Origin: Oscillatoriales cyanobacterium | GTDB taxonomy: Bacteria; Cyanobacteriota; Cyanobacteriia; Cyanobacteriales; Microcoleaceae | Assembly (NCBI GenBank): GCA_004292955.1 | Contig: RDXX01000010.1 | Span: forward strand, 62,001-126,000 | Length of the DNA: 64,000 bases | Direction of reading: 5' to 3' | In this document: in pieces, positions 27,819-37,059 of the stretch | How the letters are laid out: the number at the start of each line of letters is the position of its first letter | Position numbering within the stretch: the stretch's first letter is position 1 | Notes under the pieces: model-generated | Told to the model about the DNA's origin: nothing | The model's database searches: none | What the model saw: only the letters and a program-made list of their open reading frames with translations | Translations under genes and position numbers: made by a program

Positions 27819-28940
27819 ATGCTAAATATCAGTTCTTTGTTCACCTTTTACTGTGGCGGTCAAGGAATTAGCCATACATTTTTGTCACTTTGTCAGTGGG
27901 ATTACCCAGACTTTAAAACCCGCATGGTTGTTCCCAGTTGTGCACCGTCATATCGCGGGTATAATATGGTCGAAAGCGTACCCCCATATTTCAGAAGGGT
28001 GTACTACAGGCTCGGAAATTTTGCGCAATCTTCTGCTGAAAAGCGTTTTCTGAGAGATATCAATGATTTTGATGCAGTTTACTTGTGGCCTCGCACTTCA
28101 ATCGAAACTGTTAGAAAGGTAAAGCAGCAGGGGCAAACACTTTTTTTTGAGCGTATTAACTGCTCTACTAAGAAGGCAAAATATATTCTTGACGATGCTT
28201 ACGGTCGCTTGGGCATTGCTCCCCAACATGGAATTACAGATGCGATGATTCAGCAAGAAGATGAAGAAATGAGCTTGGCTGATTTCATTTTTTCTCCTAG
28301 TCCAGAGGTAAAAAAATCTTTTCTCGAAATAGGAGTTCCCGAATACAAACTGATGTCAAGCAGTTACGGGTGGTGTCCCAAGCGTTTCCCAAATATTTCG
28401 CCCAAAAAACAGCCATCAGACACCGTTACTGCGCTCTTTGTGGGCACCATCTGCGTCAGAAAAGGAGCTCACTTGCTCTTGCAAGCCTGGGAAAAAGCTG
28501 GCATTAAAGGCAGACTGGTGCTTTGCGGAGAGATGGAGCCTGCAATTGCCGAAAGTTGCAGCGATATTTTAGGACGCTCGGATGTAATTCATATAGATTA
28601 CACGCTCAATATTGCGGGCGTATATGGCGAAGCTGACATTTTTGCCTTTCCGAGTCTCGAAGATGGTGGCCCGATGGTTACTTATGAAGCTATGGCTTAC
28701 GGGTTGCCAGTTCTCACCTCACCTATGGGAGCGGGGGCCATTGCCCGGGACGGCAAAGATGGGATAGTCATAGACCCTTACGACTGTGAAGCTTTTGTTG
28801 AAGGCTTGCGAAAGCTTGCTTTGTCCCCGGAGTTGAGAGCACAGATGGGTTATAATGCTCGCCAGCAAGCCGAGGAATTTACCTGGGAAAAAGTAGCACG
28901 CCGCCGGAAAGATTTGATGCAGGAAAAATTGAAAGTTTAG
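27819..28940 (+). CDS. Family 4 (GT-B) glycosyltransferase
   Basis: A 373-residue GT4 enzyme. The C-terminal half contains TALFVGTICVRKGAHLLLQAWEKAG, GRLVLCGEMEP, YGEADIFAFPSLEDGGPMVTYEAMAYGLPVLTSPMGAGAIARDGKDGIVIDPYD, the complete donor-binding block with the conserved glutamates. The N-terminal region NISSLFTFYCGGQGISHTFLSL and FDAVYLWPRTSIETVRKVKQQG is typical of a group acting in exopolysaccharide assembly. It is the only gene on the plus strand between 23.7 and 32.9 kb and is flanked by minus-strand genes, so it has its own promoter, within the 184-base upstream gap. Donor and acceptor unknown. Confidence 0.9.
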   Translation: MLNISSLFTFYCGGQGISHTFLSLCQWDYPDFKTRMVVPSCAPSYRGYNMVESVPPYFRRVYYRLGNFAQSSAEKRFLRDINDFDAVYLWPRTSIETVRKVKQQGQTLFFERINCSTKKAKYILDDAYGRLGIAPQHGITDAMIQQEDEEMSLADFIFSPSPEVKKSFLEIGVPEYKLMSSSYGWCPKRFPNISPKKQPSDTVTALFVGTICVRKGAHLLLQAWEKAGIKGRLVLCGEMEPAIAESCSDILGRSDVIHIDYTLNIAGVYGEADIFAFPSLEDGGPMVTYEAMAYGLPVLTSPMGAGAIARDGKDGIVIDPYDCEAFVEGLRKLALSPELRAQMGYNARQQAEEFTWEKVARRRKDLMQEKLKV

Positions 28941-29022
28941 GAATTAGGAGAATTATCTGAAAGAATCCTTGCTCTGCAACTTCCTTTTTCCTGCGAATAT
29001 TTCTAGGAGTGCATTTTCAGGC

Positions 29023-29529
29023 TTAGGGTTTTTTGGGGATAATTTTTGCTGGTATTCCGACTGCGGTTGCGCCCGGTGGTACGTCGCAAATCACCACTGC
29101 ATTGGCGCCTATCAAAGCATGATCGCCGATCGTTACGGAGCGAATAATTTTTGCTCCTGCACCGATATCGACGTGACCGCCAACTTGGACATTAGAAACA
29201 ATTGTCACCTGTTGAAAAATCATACAGTTCGGGCCAATAGATGCCTCTGGGTGAATGACTATGCCATTAGGATGAAGCATAATGAGTCCCCCTCCTATCT
29301 GGCAGTTCAAAGGGATGTCAGTTCCAGCTACAATGCTCCAGAATATATGCTGGATTATGTTGAACCGGGATAAAAAATACCCTAAATTTCCACCTTGCTG
29401 CCGCCATTTTTGATAGTCGCGGATAGATTTTAGAAGTTGGCGACTGGGATCCCACCACTGGCAAAGTTTTTCGCGACTCCAATCTGGCTCGGTGGCAGAA
29501 ACGACAGGTGTAGTTATTGATTGAAGCAT
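29023..29529 (-). CDS. Left-handed beta-helix acyltransferase, serine acetyltransferase-like
   Basis: A 168-residue hexapeptide-repeat acyltransferase. Repeats of the type I-G-x-x-x-x run through residues about 80-160 (IGPNCMIFQQVTI, VGGHVDIGAGAKIIRSVTIGDHALIGANAVVICDVPPGATAVGIPAKII). The closing VPPGATAVGIPAKI is the CysE/WcaB-style C-terminal signature. In this neighbourhood it is more likely to O-acetylate a sugar than to make cysteine, because short forms lacking the CysE N-terminal helical domain usually belong to polysaccharide loci. It is on the opposite strand to the GT4 gene before it and may form a set with the acyltransferase at 29937. Confidence 0.88.
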   Translation of the reverse strand: MLQSITTPVVSATEPDWSREKLCQWWDPSRQLLKSIRDYQKWRQQGGNLGYFLSRFNIIQHIFWSIVAGTDIPLNCQIGGGLIMLHPNGIVIHPEASIGPNCMIFQQVTIVSNVQVGGHVDIGAGAKIIRSVTIGDHALIGANAVVICDVPPGATAVGIPAKIIPKKP

Positions 29530-29936
29530 TATTTGTGCAAGATAACAGATAAGATATACTGATAATCATGTGACATTCAATTATCAGTATACGATCGCTG
29601 GTTGGTGATTGACAATATTTATTTGTTGAAATTCTGTGACAATCCTATTTGAGTTGTAAGGTTTTTGTATGTTGCCAGGTTTTACTGGTAGGCACGGCGG
29701 GGTACTAACCTACAAAATGTTACAATTCATACAGAATTACTATATTGTCAACTTGTAATTATTTGGTTGACCGAGTTAATGTCTACTAACAAGCAGTAGC
29801 GATCGCACTCTGCCTTCAACAATCACAATTGCCAGAAAACTCGACGATTTCGTACAAGCATCTATCACTATAGAGGCGATAGATCTCTAGTTTATTTAAG
29901 TAACAGAAGAGACAGGTCACTTTTTTTGGTACTAAT
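29530..29936. other. AT-rich spacer, no gene seen
   Basis: About 400 bases, AT-rich, between two acyltransferase genes. The short frames here have no family features. I see no repeat, RNA gene or terminator that I would support. Confidence 0.5.
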
Positions 29937-30518
29937 TTAAGGATTGTTTTCGACAGGGCGGGATTTGATAATTTTGGCAGGGATGCCAACGGCAGTTTGA
30001 CCAGCAGGAATGTCTGATAAAACGACAGCATTTGCACCGATATTTACGTCGTCTCCCAGGTTGACCTTGCCGAGAATTTTTGCTCCGGCGCCGACGTTCA
30101 CCCGATCGCCCAATTGAGGTGATTCTAGGGGTTTTTCCAAGTAGCGGTTCCCCAGGGTAACGCCTTGGCGGATAATGCAGTCGTCACCAAGAGTGCAGTG
30201 TCCATGAACGATGATAGAGCCTTCGTGTTCAATGACCACTCGGCGGCCGAGCTTGACTGTGTACGGCAAATCTATGCCGTAGGTGTTGCGGACTTTTCGG
30301 TAGAGCGATCGATATAGAATGCTCAAGGGAGCCCGCAGCAGTTTTGGTTCTACCTGCATTCTCCAGACACCGAATCTTTGAACTGCTACGGCGCGAAATC
30401 CCGGTTTTGTCCAATCGCGACCGTGAGCAATCCAGTCTTCTTTAATCTGCTCCCACAATCCGAGTGCAGGGGTTTCTACTTGATTTTCAGTTGCTATTAA
30501 ATTTGACTCCGTTACCAT
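29937..30518 (-). CDS. Left-handed beta-helix acyltransferase, serine acetyltransferase-like
   Basis: A 193-residue protein with an N-terminal helical part (LGLWEQIKEDWIAHGRDWTKPGFRAVAVQRFGVWRM) that resembles a shortened CysE N-domain, then hexapeptide repeats from residue 90 (VVIEHEGSIIVHGHCTLGDDCIIRQGVTLGN, GAGAKILGKVNLGDDVNIGANAVVLSDIPAGQTAVGIPAKII). The HGHCTLGDDCIIRQGVTLGN segment with its His residues is the catalytic region. It could be a serine O-acetyltransferase for cysteine synthesis or, more likely here, a sugar O-acetyltransferase. The adjacent acyltransferase (29023) shares the same C-terminal PAGQTAVGIPAKI/PPGATAVGIPAKI signature, so they are paralogues in one locus. Confidence 0.88.
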   Translation of the reverse strand: MVTESNLIATENQVETPALGLWEQIKEDWIAHGRDWTKPGFRAVAVQRFGVWRMQVEPKLLRAPLSILYRSLYRKVRNTYGIDLPYTVKLGRRVVIEHEGSIIVHGHCTLGDDCIIRQGVTLGNRYLEKPLESPQLGDRVNVGAGAKILGKVNLGDDVNIGANAVVLSDIPAGQTAVGIPAKIIKSRPVENNP

Positions 30519-30872
30519 AAGCTGTACTCAACACTCTGTTTTGTTTAAGTTGTTATTAGATGCCCCAGATATTAAGCTATTTCTCTGGTTTTTAGGGAGT
30601 AGTGCACCCGGTTTATTCACTCAAAAACACCAAGTGCTGCGGTGAATTATCTCAAAGAATTGCTTGAAATCCGGAACCCTTGTAGGGAGAAATTAAAATC
30701 AGACGATTCATTAATCTAATCCTCTTCTTTCCTTTGTTAAGTGTCCTCAAGTTGTCAACCCTTCGGCTTCGCTGACTGACAAGCTGTCCCAGATCAACTG
30801 TCAACTGAAGCAATGTTTGGTTAGCCAGGATTAACGGGGTTTCTCTGGCTTTGATTTATTTACAAACACCTT
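30519..30872. other. Spacer without a recognised gene
   Basis: About 350 bases between an acyltransferase and a glycosyltransferase gene on the same strand. The segment near 30755-30800 contains CAACCCTTCGGCTTCGCTGACTGACAAG and CAACTGTCAACTGA, of the same simple-repeat type as at 7508 and 9650. Nothing else is recognised. Confidence 0.5.
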
Positions 30873-31883
30873 TTAAAAAATTTTTGAATCTTCAATCTTA
30901 CCCCCCTTAAAAAATACACTATTCATGATAAAATCGGTGAGCATTTTTGGCGGATCGCCGTCCGGCTTACCTTGAAGTACGCGGCGCACCCTCCAGGCTC
31001 CAAAGCCCGAAGCCCAGGTGACATCAGTTAATGCTGTGTAAACCAAGCCGTAGTTTTTGAGAAAGTACCTGCGCCGGGAATCAAACCAATACTGTGGGAG
31101 TCGCTTAGGGGGTTTTTTGGTGTCAGTCACACCTGAGCTTTGACCTACTAGGTGTACCACGCGACTTTCAGGTACATACCAGCAACTCCAGCCAGCTTTG
31201 TTCGCTTGCAGGCAAAAGTCCATTTCTTCGCAGTACATGAAATAAGCTTCATCCATCAAGCCAATCTTTTCAAATACTTCACGACGGACGATCATGCTGG
31301 CTCCAGCTACCCAATCAGTTTGACAGATTTCTTGGGAAATAGGAGGCGCTACATTCCACTTTGCCAATAATTTGGATAAAAAGCGCGTCCGCCAACCAAA
31401 ATCGAGTTCGGTTAAGAAATCGTGAAACCGAAAAGCTGAATGTTGCGGCGTTCCGTCGGGGTCTTCCAAGCGGCTGCCGGCGATGCCGGCCTCGGGGTTG
31501 GAGTCCATGAAATCGACGAGGGCTTTTAAGGCACCTAGGCGAACTACGGTGTCTGGGTTGAGCAGCAGGAAGTAAGGGGGGGGATTGGTGGATTGCAGGA
31601 CAGGACGTATGAGGGCGTTGTTGCCGAAGGCAAATCCGCCGTTGCGGTCTAGGGGAACGAAGGATGCCCATTCGCTCCAGCCTTCTGCTGCGATCGCGGC
31701 TGCTATTTGTTCGCTAGAATTGTCGCCTGATGCGTTGTCGGCAACTGCAACTCGCATACCGGGGAGCGATCGCACTTCGGTAACTAGAGAGCGCAAGCAG
31801 TCAATGGTTAAACCAGGGGTTCGGTAGTTAACAATGACAACCAGCAGTGGATACGGGTGATTGGACTCGCTGGCTTTGGACAT
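30873..31883 (-). CDS. Family 2 glycosyltransferase, rhamnosyltransferase-like
   Basis: A 336-residue GT2 enzyme. The opening YPLLVVIVNYRTPGLTIDCLRSL, then VAVADNASGDNSSEQI, NGGFAFGNNALI, YFLLLNPDTVV (the NPD metal site) and TDWVAGASMIVRREVFEKIGLMDEAYFMYCEEMDFCLQANKAGW are diagnostic of the WbbL/rhamnosyltransferase-type GT2 subfamily, often used in O-antigen or exopolysaccharide assembly. It is soluble, with no membrane segments. Start at ATG 31883. It is co-directional with the acyltransferase genes on either side, consistent with a surface-polysaccharide locus, although the repeat unit cannot be deduced because no polymerase, flippase or nucleotide-sugar synthesis genes are in this part. 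Confidence 0.9.
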   Translation of the reverse strand: MSKASESNHPYPLLVVIVNYRTPGLTIDCLRSLVTEVRSLPGMRVAVADNASGDNSSEQIAAAIAAEGWSEWASFVPLDRNGGFAFGNNALIRPVLQSTNPPPYFLLLNPDTVVRLGALKALVDFMDSNPEAGIAGSRLEDPDGTPQHSAFRFHDFLTELDFGWRTRFLSKLLAKWNVAPPISQEICQTDWVAGASMIVRREVFEKIGLMDEAYFMYCEEMDFCLQANKAGWSCWYVPESRVVHLVGQSSGVTDTKKPPKRLPQYWFDSRRRYFLKNYGLVYTALTDVTWASGFGAWRVRRVLQGKPDGDPPKMLTDFIMNSVFFKGGKIEDSKIF

Positions 31884-32125
31884 AAGTGCAGTTGTTGGTT
31901 TAACAACTTTTTAGCTCAAGTTGTACCCCTATGGCAAGCTGGCGCGATCGCCATTTGAGGCATCGCCTACTTTTTTGATAGTTCGGGCATATTTTACAAA
32001 AGCGGTCACTCTTATTAAGCTCTTCTGTTGAAAAGCCTGCTTTACTGCCAAGAAAAACCCCAAAAATGCCCAAAAAATCTTCAAAAAAAGATTGTATATA
32101 AGGGTTTGAGTATTATTGGATATGT

Positions 32126-32737
32126 CTATTTATTTCCATAGAAGTGTGACAATCGCAATTGTATAAGCTGGGATTCCATTTCGGGGTCGTAGGCTCCCTC
32201 GCGACTGTTAATTAAATCGGCCCAAGGTAGGCTTTGAGTTTCAGCCTGCAATTTTTCCACCAAGTCTGCGACGCGTCCGATGGGTTTAGCGGGAACACCG
32301 GCAACTATATCGCCTTCTGCGACATCTTTGGTGACGACCGCACCGGCGGCGACGATCGCATTTGGGCCGATGGTGACGTTGCGGAGGACGATCGAGTGAT
32401 AGCCGATAAATACGTTGTCACGGATGTCTATTTTGCCCACAGCATCTAGTTTGACGTTGTAGGCTTGATTGAGCATGGCGATCGCTCCGTCGTGGCCGAT
32501 CAGGATAGAGCTGGAAAAGTGGACGTTGTTGCCGATGCGGACGTAGGAGGGGTCTGTAAACACCGTGCTTGGCAGGATCGTGCAATTTTCGCCGATCGAG
32601 TACAGGTTGCCGTGAAGGCGGAGAAATTGGGTGTACTCCTCGGAACTTGGCTCGCAGAATTTGACGTAGAGGCCTCGGAACTTGCCATAGCGCATGGCAA
32701 AGTGGCGAAGGATTTTCTGAAAGATTGATTTAATCAT
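32126..32737 (-). CDS. Left-handed beta-helix acyltransferase, maltose acetyltransferase/WcaF-like
   Basis: From ATG 32737 about 203 residues (an upstream TTG at 32854 would add 39 unlikely residues). Hexapeptide repeats run from about residue 50: LYSIGENCTILPSTVFTDPSYVRIGNNVHFSSSILIGHDGAI, then IDIRDNVFIGYHSIVLRNVTIGPNAIVAAGAVVTKDVAEGDIVAGVPAKPIG, which is the galactoside/maltose acetyltransferase and WcaF-like C-terminal signature. The long interrupted coil in the middle (AIMLNQAYNVKLDAVG) is typical of sugar O-acetyltransferases. It belongs with the other acyltransferases and glycosyltransferases upstream. Acceptor sugar unknown. It lies beside the mobile-element region starting near 32.9 kb. 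Confidence 0.85.
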   Translation of the reverse strand: MIKSIFQKILRHFAMRYGKFRGLYVKFCEPSSEEYTQFLRLHGNLYSIGENCTILPSTVFTDPSYVRIGNNVHFSSSILIGHDGAIAMLNQAYNVKLDAVGKIDIRDNVFIGYHSIVLRNVTIGPNAIVAAGAVVTKDVAEGDIVAGVPAKPIGRVADLVEKLQAETQSLPWADLINSREGAYDPEMESQLIQLRLSHFYGNK

Positions 32738-32915
32738 TTTCCTGAGCCTGGGTAGATTTAAGCCTATTCGTAGACATACTAACCGCTGTTGTGTCAGGAG
32801 GTAGATCTGACAATATGACAACGTTGGCACCAATGTTCGTGTCCTGCTATACAAATACTAGACAAGTCTAGACATTTGGTTCTTACTTCATCGGGAGCAT
32901 GGGAGCGGTTATCCC

Positions 32916-33150
32916 TCAGTAAGCTTTCACGATGAAAGCCAAGCGCGATAAATTAATTGCTGCGTTCAAATCCCTGTCCATCGAATGACCGCAACTTCCA
33001 CAGTTGTAAGTTCTTTCTTTTAGTGGCATATCTTGGGTATGTCCACAGCTTGAGCAGGTTTTGCTTGACGGAAACCAGCAGTCAGCAACAATTATTTCAC
33101 AGCAAAACTTTTTAGCTTTGTATTCCAGTTGACGTTTGAATTCATGGAAT
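32916..33150 (-). pseudogene. C-terminal remnant of a TnpB (IS200/IS605 OrfB) transposon protein
   Basis: On the minus strand about 78 codons are open and end in TGA at 32916. The translation contains CSSCGHTQDMPLKERTYNCGSCG followed by HSMDRDLNAAINLSRLA, the zinc-ribbon and the terminal RuvC Asp motif (DRDLNAAIN) that mark TnpB. The frame is cut at 33151 by the IS next to it, and no N-terminal TnpB sequence appears on the other side of that IS, so the element is a fragment, not a simple interrupted gene. TnpB proteins are RNA-guided nucleases ancestral to Cas12; this one cannot be active. Confidence 0.85.
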
Positions 33151-33154
33151 CTAG

Positions 33155-34292
33155 GACTTACGCATTGACAAAAAGCATTATCTATGTACTCTCGGCCATA
33201 GCATCACTCTGAAGGTTCGCAAAAATATGCTCACGTATAACTAAAGTGAACATATTTCTTTGTACTTGATACCAAGTACCAATTATCTTTTCAGACCGCA
33301 TCAACTCCAATTTAACAAATGCTTGAAGTGAACAAAATATATGAGTCTTGATTGCATTGGTATTTCTCACCATGAAACGACAAATTTCACAAACTTGTTT
33401 GATTGCTCTGTGAAAGTTTTCAATGCCCCAATGAGTATCATGAATCGTCACAAATTGACTTCTAGTTGTTTATCCGAGTTCTTCCGAGTTTGGTAAATAT
33501 AAAATATAGTGTCTAGAGTCATCTTTTTTTAACACTTTCCTAAACAATTTTATAAATCCAAATTCTTTCAAATGAGTGATTATTCCTTCACCTGAAACCT
33601 CCATAATCTCTACTGCACAATACTTTTGAGGTTTACTGGAGACAGTTCTATTCTTTTTAACTGCGAATAAAAAACCCAATTTCTGGTTTCTGAGAAATTT
33701 TAAATTTTCTACCCCTGAATACCAACTATCACCCGTCACTATTTTTTTTTCACCCCCCAATTCATGATTTCCGTCATCATTTCTCTAAAATATTGATTTT
33801 TTGTTTTTCCCTCTTCTCGATCATATATTCTATAATTGATCGGGACTGAATTACCATTAATGTCACTATAATACAGGGTGATTAAGTTTAACCCTATTAT
33901 CGTTTTATGGTATTTGCCAGACCAAAAACGACCGATTAGTTTTGTGCTTTTGGGGTCGCTATAAGGTTTTTATATTACTGTATCATCAATACTCAGTATT
34001 CCTCCTTCTAAGGTGATAATATTCTGAGCTGTCTCGAATAAATCTTTCGGTTCATATCTTTCTCTTAATAAAAATCGATTGATAGAATCATGCGAAACAT
34101 CTCCCAATATTTCTGCTAACCTATTACACCCCCCAAACTTTGGTTCTAAGAGCAAAAATAAAATATACTTTTCGGCGTTGCATTGTGCTGTCGAGGGTTT
34201 GGTAGTTTTTCTCATTGTCAAATACCTGGAAAGTAGACTACTCATATTGATTGATCGATTCACTATTTTGTGATTTTGTCAATGCGTAAGTC
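33155..34292 (-). mobile_element. IS701-like insertion sequence with decayed transposase, CTAG target duplication
   Basis: Terminal inverted repeats GACTTACGCATTGACAAAA (left from 33155) and its complement (right to 34292) enclose 1138 bases. CTAG flanks both ends (33151-33154 and 34293-34296), a target duplication of the CTAG/YTAR type known for IS701. The transposase on the minus strand (about 34263 to 33182) shows a DDE-type order: ILSIDDT, VTGDSWYSG and HWGIENFHRAIKQV. It is broken by in-frame stops after SIDDTVI and after NSEELG and by a frameshift in an A-run near 33745, so it cannot be translated whole. It is inserted into a TnpB fragment. Confidence 0.85.
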
Positions 34293-34485
34293 CTAGATAT
34301 TGATTAACAAAGGCACATAGAGATAGGGTATCGATCGATTGCCCCGGCAAACGTTCCGGATTCAATCCCTGTAAAAGCCCATCCGTCAATACGCTATAGG
34401 AACCACTTGCCAACTCGTAGGCCGGTTCGATCGCCTGGGATGCGGCCACAAAACAGCGACTAAGTAGGTCGGCACAAAAAAACAT
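34279..34485 (-). pseudogene. Fragment resembling the C-terminal end of a caspase-like protease
   Basis: 68 codons, cut on one side by the IS701-like element's flank and on the other by the IS630-like element. The translation SGSYSVLTDGLLQGLNPE followed by SIDTLSLCAFVNQYL resembles the C-terminal helix-strand pattern of caspase-family (metacaspase) proteins in cyanobacteria, where a GVFT(Y/D)ALLxGL segment follows the catalytic region. The catalytic His and Cys are not present. Without a search the family call is tentative; it is certainly a short leftover. Confidence 0.35.
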
Positions 34486-34540
34486 AACTATGTTAAGATA
34501 AGTAAAAAAAAAGAATATATCTACTGAGGTAATTCAATAT

Positions 34541-35585
34541 ATGGGTGGTAGATTAAGGGTATTCCTGACTCAACAGCAAGACAAAACTCTCTTAAAACTG
34601 AGAACTGCGGATGTACCACAAAAAGTCAAAGACAGAGCAGAAGTAATTAGATTAAATGCACATGGCTGGTACGTTGAAAAAATAGCTGCTCATTTTAACT
34701 GGACTCCACAAACAGTGAGAAAGGTTTTACATAAATGGTCGCATCTAGGCATGGAAGGGCTTTGGGAGTCACCTGGTCGAGGAGCCCTTCAAGTGTGGAA
34801 AGAGGAAGATATAGAGTTTTTAAAAGAATGCCTCAAAAACGAACCACGTACATATAACAGTCTTTAATTAGCCCAGAAATTAGAAAAAGAACGTTCTGTT
34901 AAACTAAGTGCTGCTCGATTAAGACGCATACTAAAAAAAAGGTTTATTTGGAAAAGAGCGAGAAAAAGTCACAAAGGAAAACAAGACCCCATAGTACAAG
35001 AAACGAAGCAATCCGACTTAGATATGTTGCAATTAGAGGCAGCGGCGGGAGGAATTGACTTAAAGTATTTAGATGAATCAGGGTTTTGTATGTGGAGTGA
35101 ACCAGGTTATACTTATTACCCAATAGGTGAGCAAAAACGGTTAGAACAAACGAAACGGCGTGGTCGTAGACTAAGTATTGTCGGACTTCTTCAACCTGAC
35201 ATCAGTTTTGTCTACGGTTTGGTAATTGGAGGTGTCGATCGAAAAGCTTATATCAAAATTATGGAACTCCAAGCCCAGGAAGCTGCTGAGATTGGACGAC
35301 CGAGAGTAATTGTACAAGACAACGGCCCAATACACCGATGCAAAGAAGTCCAAGAGTTATGGCCACATTGGGAAAAGCAAGGTTTATATATCTTCTTTTT
35401 ACCCAAGTATTGTTCGGAAATGAACCCCATTGAATTGGAGTGGCAACACATTAAGAAAGATGAGTTGGCTGCGACATTTGTTTGATGATGAATTAGAACT
35501 CGCCTACGCCGTAATTCATGGAGTAGAAGCTAGAGGACAAAGGGGAAATTACACTACGCAACGTCTTAAGTTTAACTCCAATTAG
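34541..35585 (+). pseudogene. IS630-family transposase, decayed
   Basis: A DDE transposase on the plus strand. The N-terminal part (34541-34867) shows the winged-helix pair GWYVEKIAAHFNWTPQTVRKVLHKW. The frame resumes in phase after an in-frame TAA at 34865-34867 and carries LKYLDESGFCMWSEPGYTYYPIGEQ (first Asp), RVIVQDNGPIHRC (second Asp, in DNGPIH) and FLPKYCSEMNPIELEWQHIKK (final Glu), the IS630 hallmark. A second lesion, a frameshift near 35480, moves the last ~35 residues to another frame ending at 35585. With a stop in the first third and a frameshift, no full protein can be made. The remains lie between a caspase-like fragment and a histidine kinase fragment. Confidence 0.85.
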
Positions 35586-35626
35586 GTAACTTAATGTTTT
35601 GTTACATAGAGTGGTTTTTTCCCGCC

Positions 35627-36016
35627 TACCTACTTAATGCTTTTGTTAAAACTCAGGAACTCGCCATGTCGAAAGGCTTCGATGACTTTGTTGCCAAACC
35701 GTTCCGAGAGGCAGTAATTTTCGAGAAGATGGCGCGACCTTTGGGAGTTCGCTATATCTATCAAGAGGAGTCGCCGAGGAAGTCCGAACAGGATGAGCCT
35801 GTTGTGCAACTGACTTCTGAGTCGCTGTCTGTGTTGCCGAGGGAGTCGATTGAGAAGCTTTATAAAGCAGCCGCTTGTGGAGACGAGCAAGCGGTAAGGC
35901 TGTTGATTGAGCGAGTTGCGCTGTCGCAGAAGCAAATTGCTGCGGCTCTAACTAAATTAGTTGACAATCAATACTTCGGACAGTTTTTTAACGGCTCTGT
36001 AAGCGTTACAGCGTAA
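35627..36016 (+). pseudogene. C-terminal remnant of a hybrid histidine kinase (receiver end and Hpt-like tail)
   Basis: The translation AMSKGFDDFVAKPFREAVIFEKMARPLGVRYIYQEES is the alpha4-beta5-alpha5 end of a receiver domain, with the conserved Lys in VAKPF. It is followed by LSVLPRESIEKLYKAAACGDEQAVRLLIERV, the short helical tail commonly found after receivers in multi-domain cyanobacterial sensors. The receiver N-terminus and everything before it are missing, cut off where the IS630 remnant ends near 35585. The last codons run into a 173-base inverted-repeat element beginning at 35969. It is not functional alone. Confidence 0.75.
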
Positions 36017-36141
36017 GCCATGGCATTTTTAATGATTTTTTGAAACGAGCGGGCTAGAATTAAAGATTGAAAAAATAGTCATCTCTATAGCCATCAAGGG
36101 TTTGAGAGCCTCGATTAGATCTAAAACTGTCCGAAGTATTG
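35969..36141. repeat. MITE-like element with 19-bp terminal inverted repeats
   Basis: CAATACTTCGGACAGTTTT (35969-35987) is exactly complementary to the 19 bases ending at 36141. The 173-base element has no gene of its own and overlaps the end of the histidine-kinase remnant, so it probably inserted into that gene's 3' end. Confidence 0.75.
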
Positions 36142-36367
36142 GACAATATGAGCTTAGATATTATCAGCGATTTGACTCAGAAGTGCTTTTCGGCCGATTG
36201 TACGATCGCCCAATCCCAAGACAGTTCTCAAAGTTAACTCCCTGTTTAGAACCCCTACCTCATACCATTTTTCTAAAGATCCGATAGAGATCGAACACGA
36301 CAAGACATTGTAATTTATACACTTTCCCTGTTTGCTAAAGTCTGTCATAACTTAAAAAAAATGGTAT

Positions 36368-36549
36368 TAGCGCTCTTTCGTCACTTTCATGAGAGTAAAT
36401 TCTCGAAGACACGACAGCAAAGGATCTCTTGCCAAATGCTCCCAACGCCAGCAAGGTGTTAGAAAATCGCTCCACAAAACCATATCAGATTAGCATTATC
36501 AAATTATGGTCAGATTTTTCCTTTCTTAGAGTGATGAAAGAGCGTTAGT
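36368..36549. repeat. Possible MITE, imperfect 17-bp inverted repeats
   Basis: TAGCGCTCTTTCGTCAC near 36368 pairs with GTGATGAAAGAGCGTTA ending near 36549, with two mismatches. The 180 bases between hold no gene, and the right end abuts a truncated reading frame. The pairing is suggestive but could be chance. Confidence 0.5.
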
Positions 36550-36776
36550 CGGGTCAAGCAGCGATCGCGAGTGGGACTTGGGCGGTCAGCGCTTTATATT
36601 CGGGGAAAGAGTTTGTCTTTGGCGATCGGGAAGCTGCACCAACATCAGCATCAACACGATCGCTAGTACCGCCAACGCCCGAAGCTGTATTGCCAGCACC
36701 AACACCACCATCACCCGAAACACCCGCAGCAGAACCCCTCCCCGTTCAATTCACGGAAAGCAGCCTGACTCACTGA
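36549..36776 (+). pseudogene. Proline-rich C-terminal gene fragment
   Basis: An open frame of about 75 codons with no start, ending in TGA at 36774-36776. The translation starts AAIASGTWAVSALYSGKEFVFGDREA and continues into a Pro/Ala/Thr-rich tail (PPTPEAVLPAPTPP) ending ESSLTH. The Trp/Tyr-rich opening and the Pro-rich tail suggest the end of a surface or cell-wall protein cut by the repeat at 36368-36549. No family is recognised. Confidence 0.4.
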
Positions 36777-36898
36777 CTTCAAGTACCCGATAAAGAAGCG
36801 ACGGTCGGGTTTACCGTTGATATGTCCGTCAAAGAGCTTTCGCGGGACGCGAACTTTCCGCGATCGACGATCGCAGTCTGCTACTTACCCGAGCCAAC

Positions 36899-37059
36899 AA
36901 GTATAAATTAATACCCTAAAATTTTTTAAAAAAGGATATGTGTAACAGGAAATAAAAATTAATAAATTTTTAAAGATCGAAAGTTTTTTTTTAGCGCAAA
37001 TTCAAGTAATCTGTATCTTGAGGTTCAAAACCAGCCAGACCTAGCTATTTTTAGCTTAA
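36899..37059 (+). repeat. Upstream region duplicated at 55.07-55.23 kb
   Basis: This segment shares GTATAAATTAATAC, AGCGCAAATTCAAGTAATCT, a TTGAGG word and AACCAG in the same order and spacing with 55066-55235. It forms the leader of the truncated patA copy at 37060 and is probably its promoter region. The other copy lies beyond the far end of the cyanobactin cluster. Confidence 0.75.
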
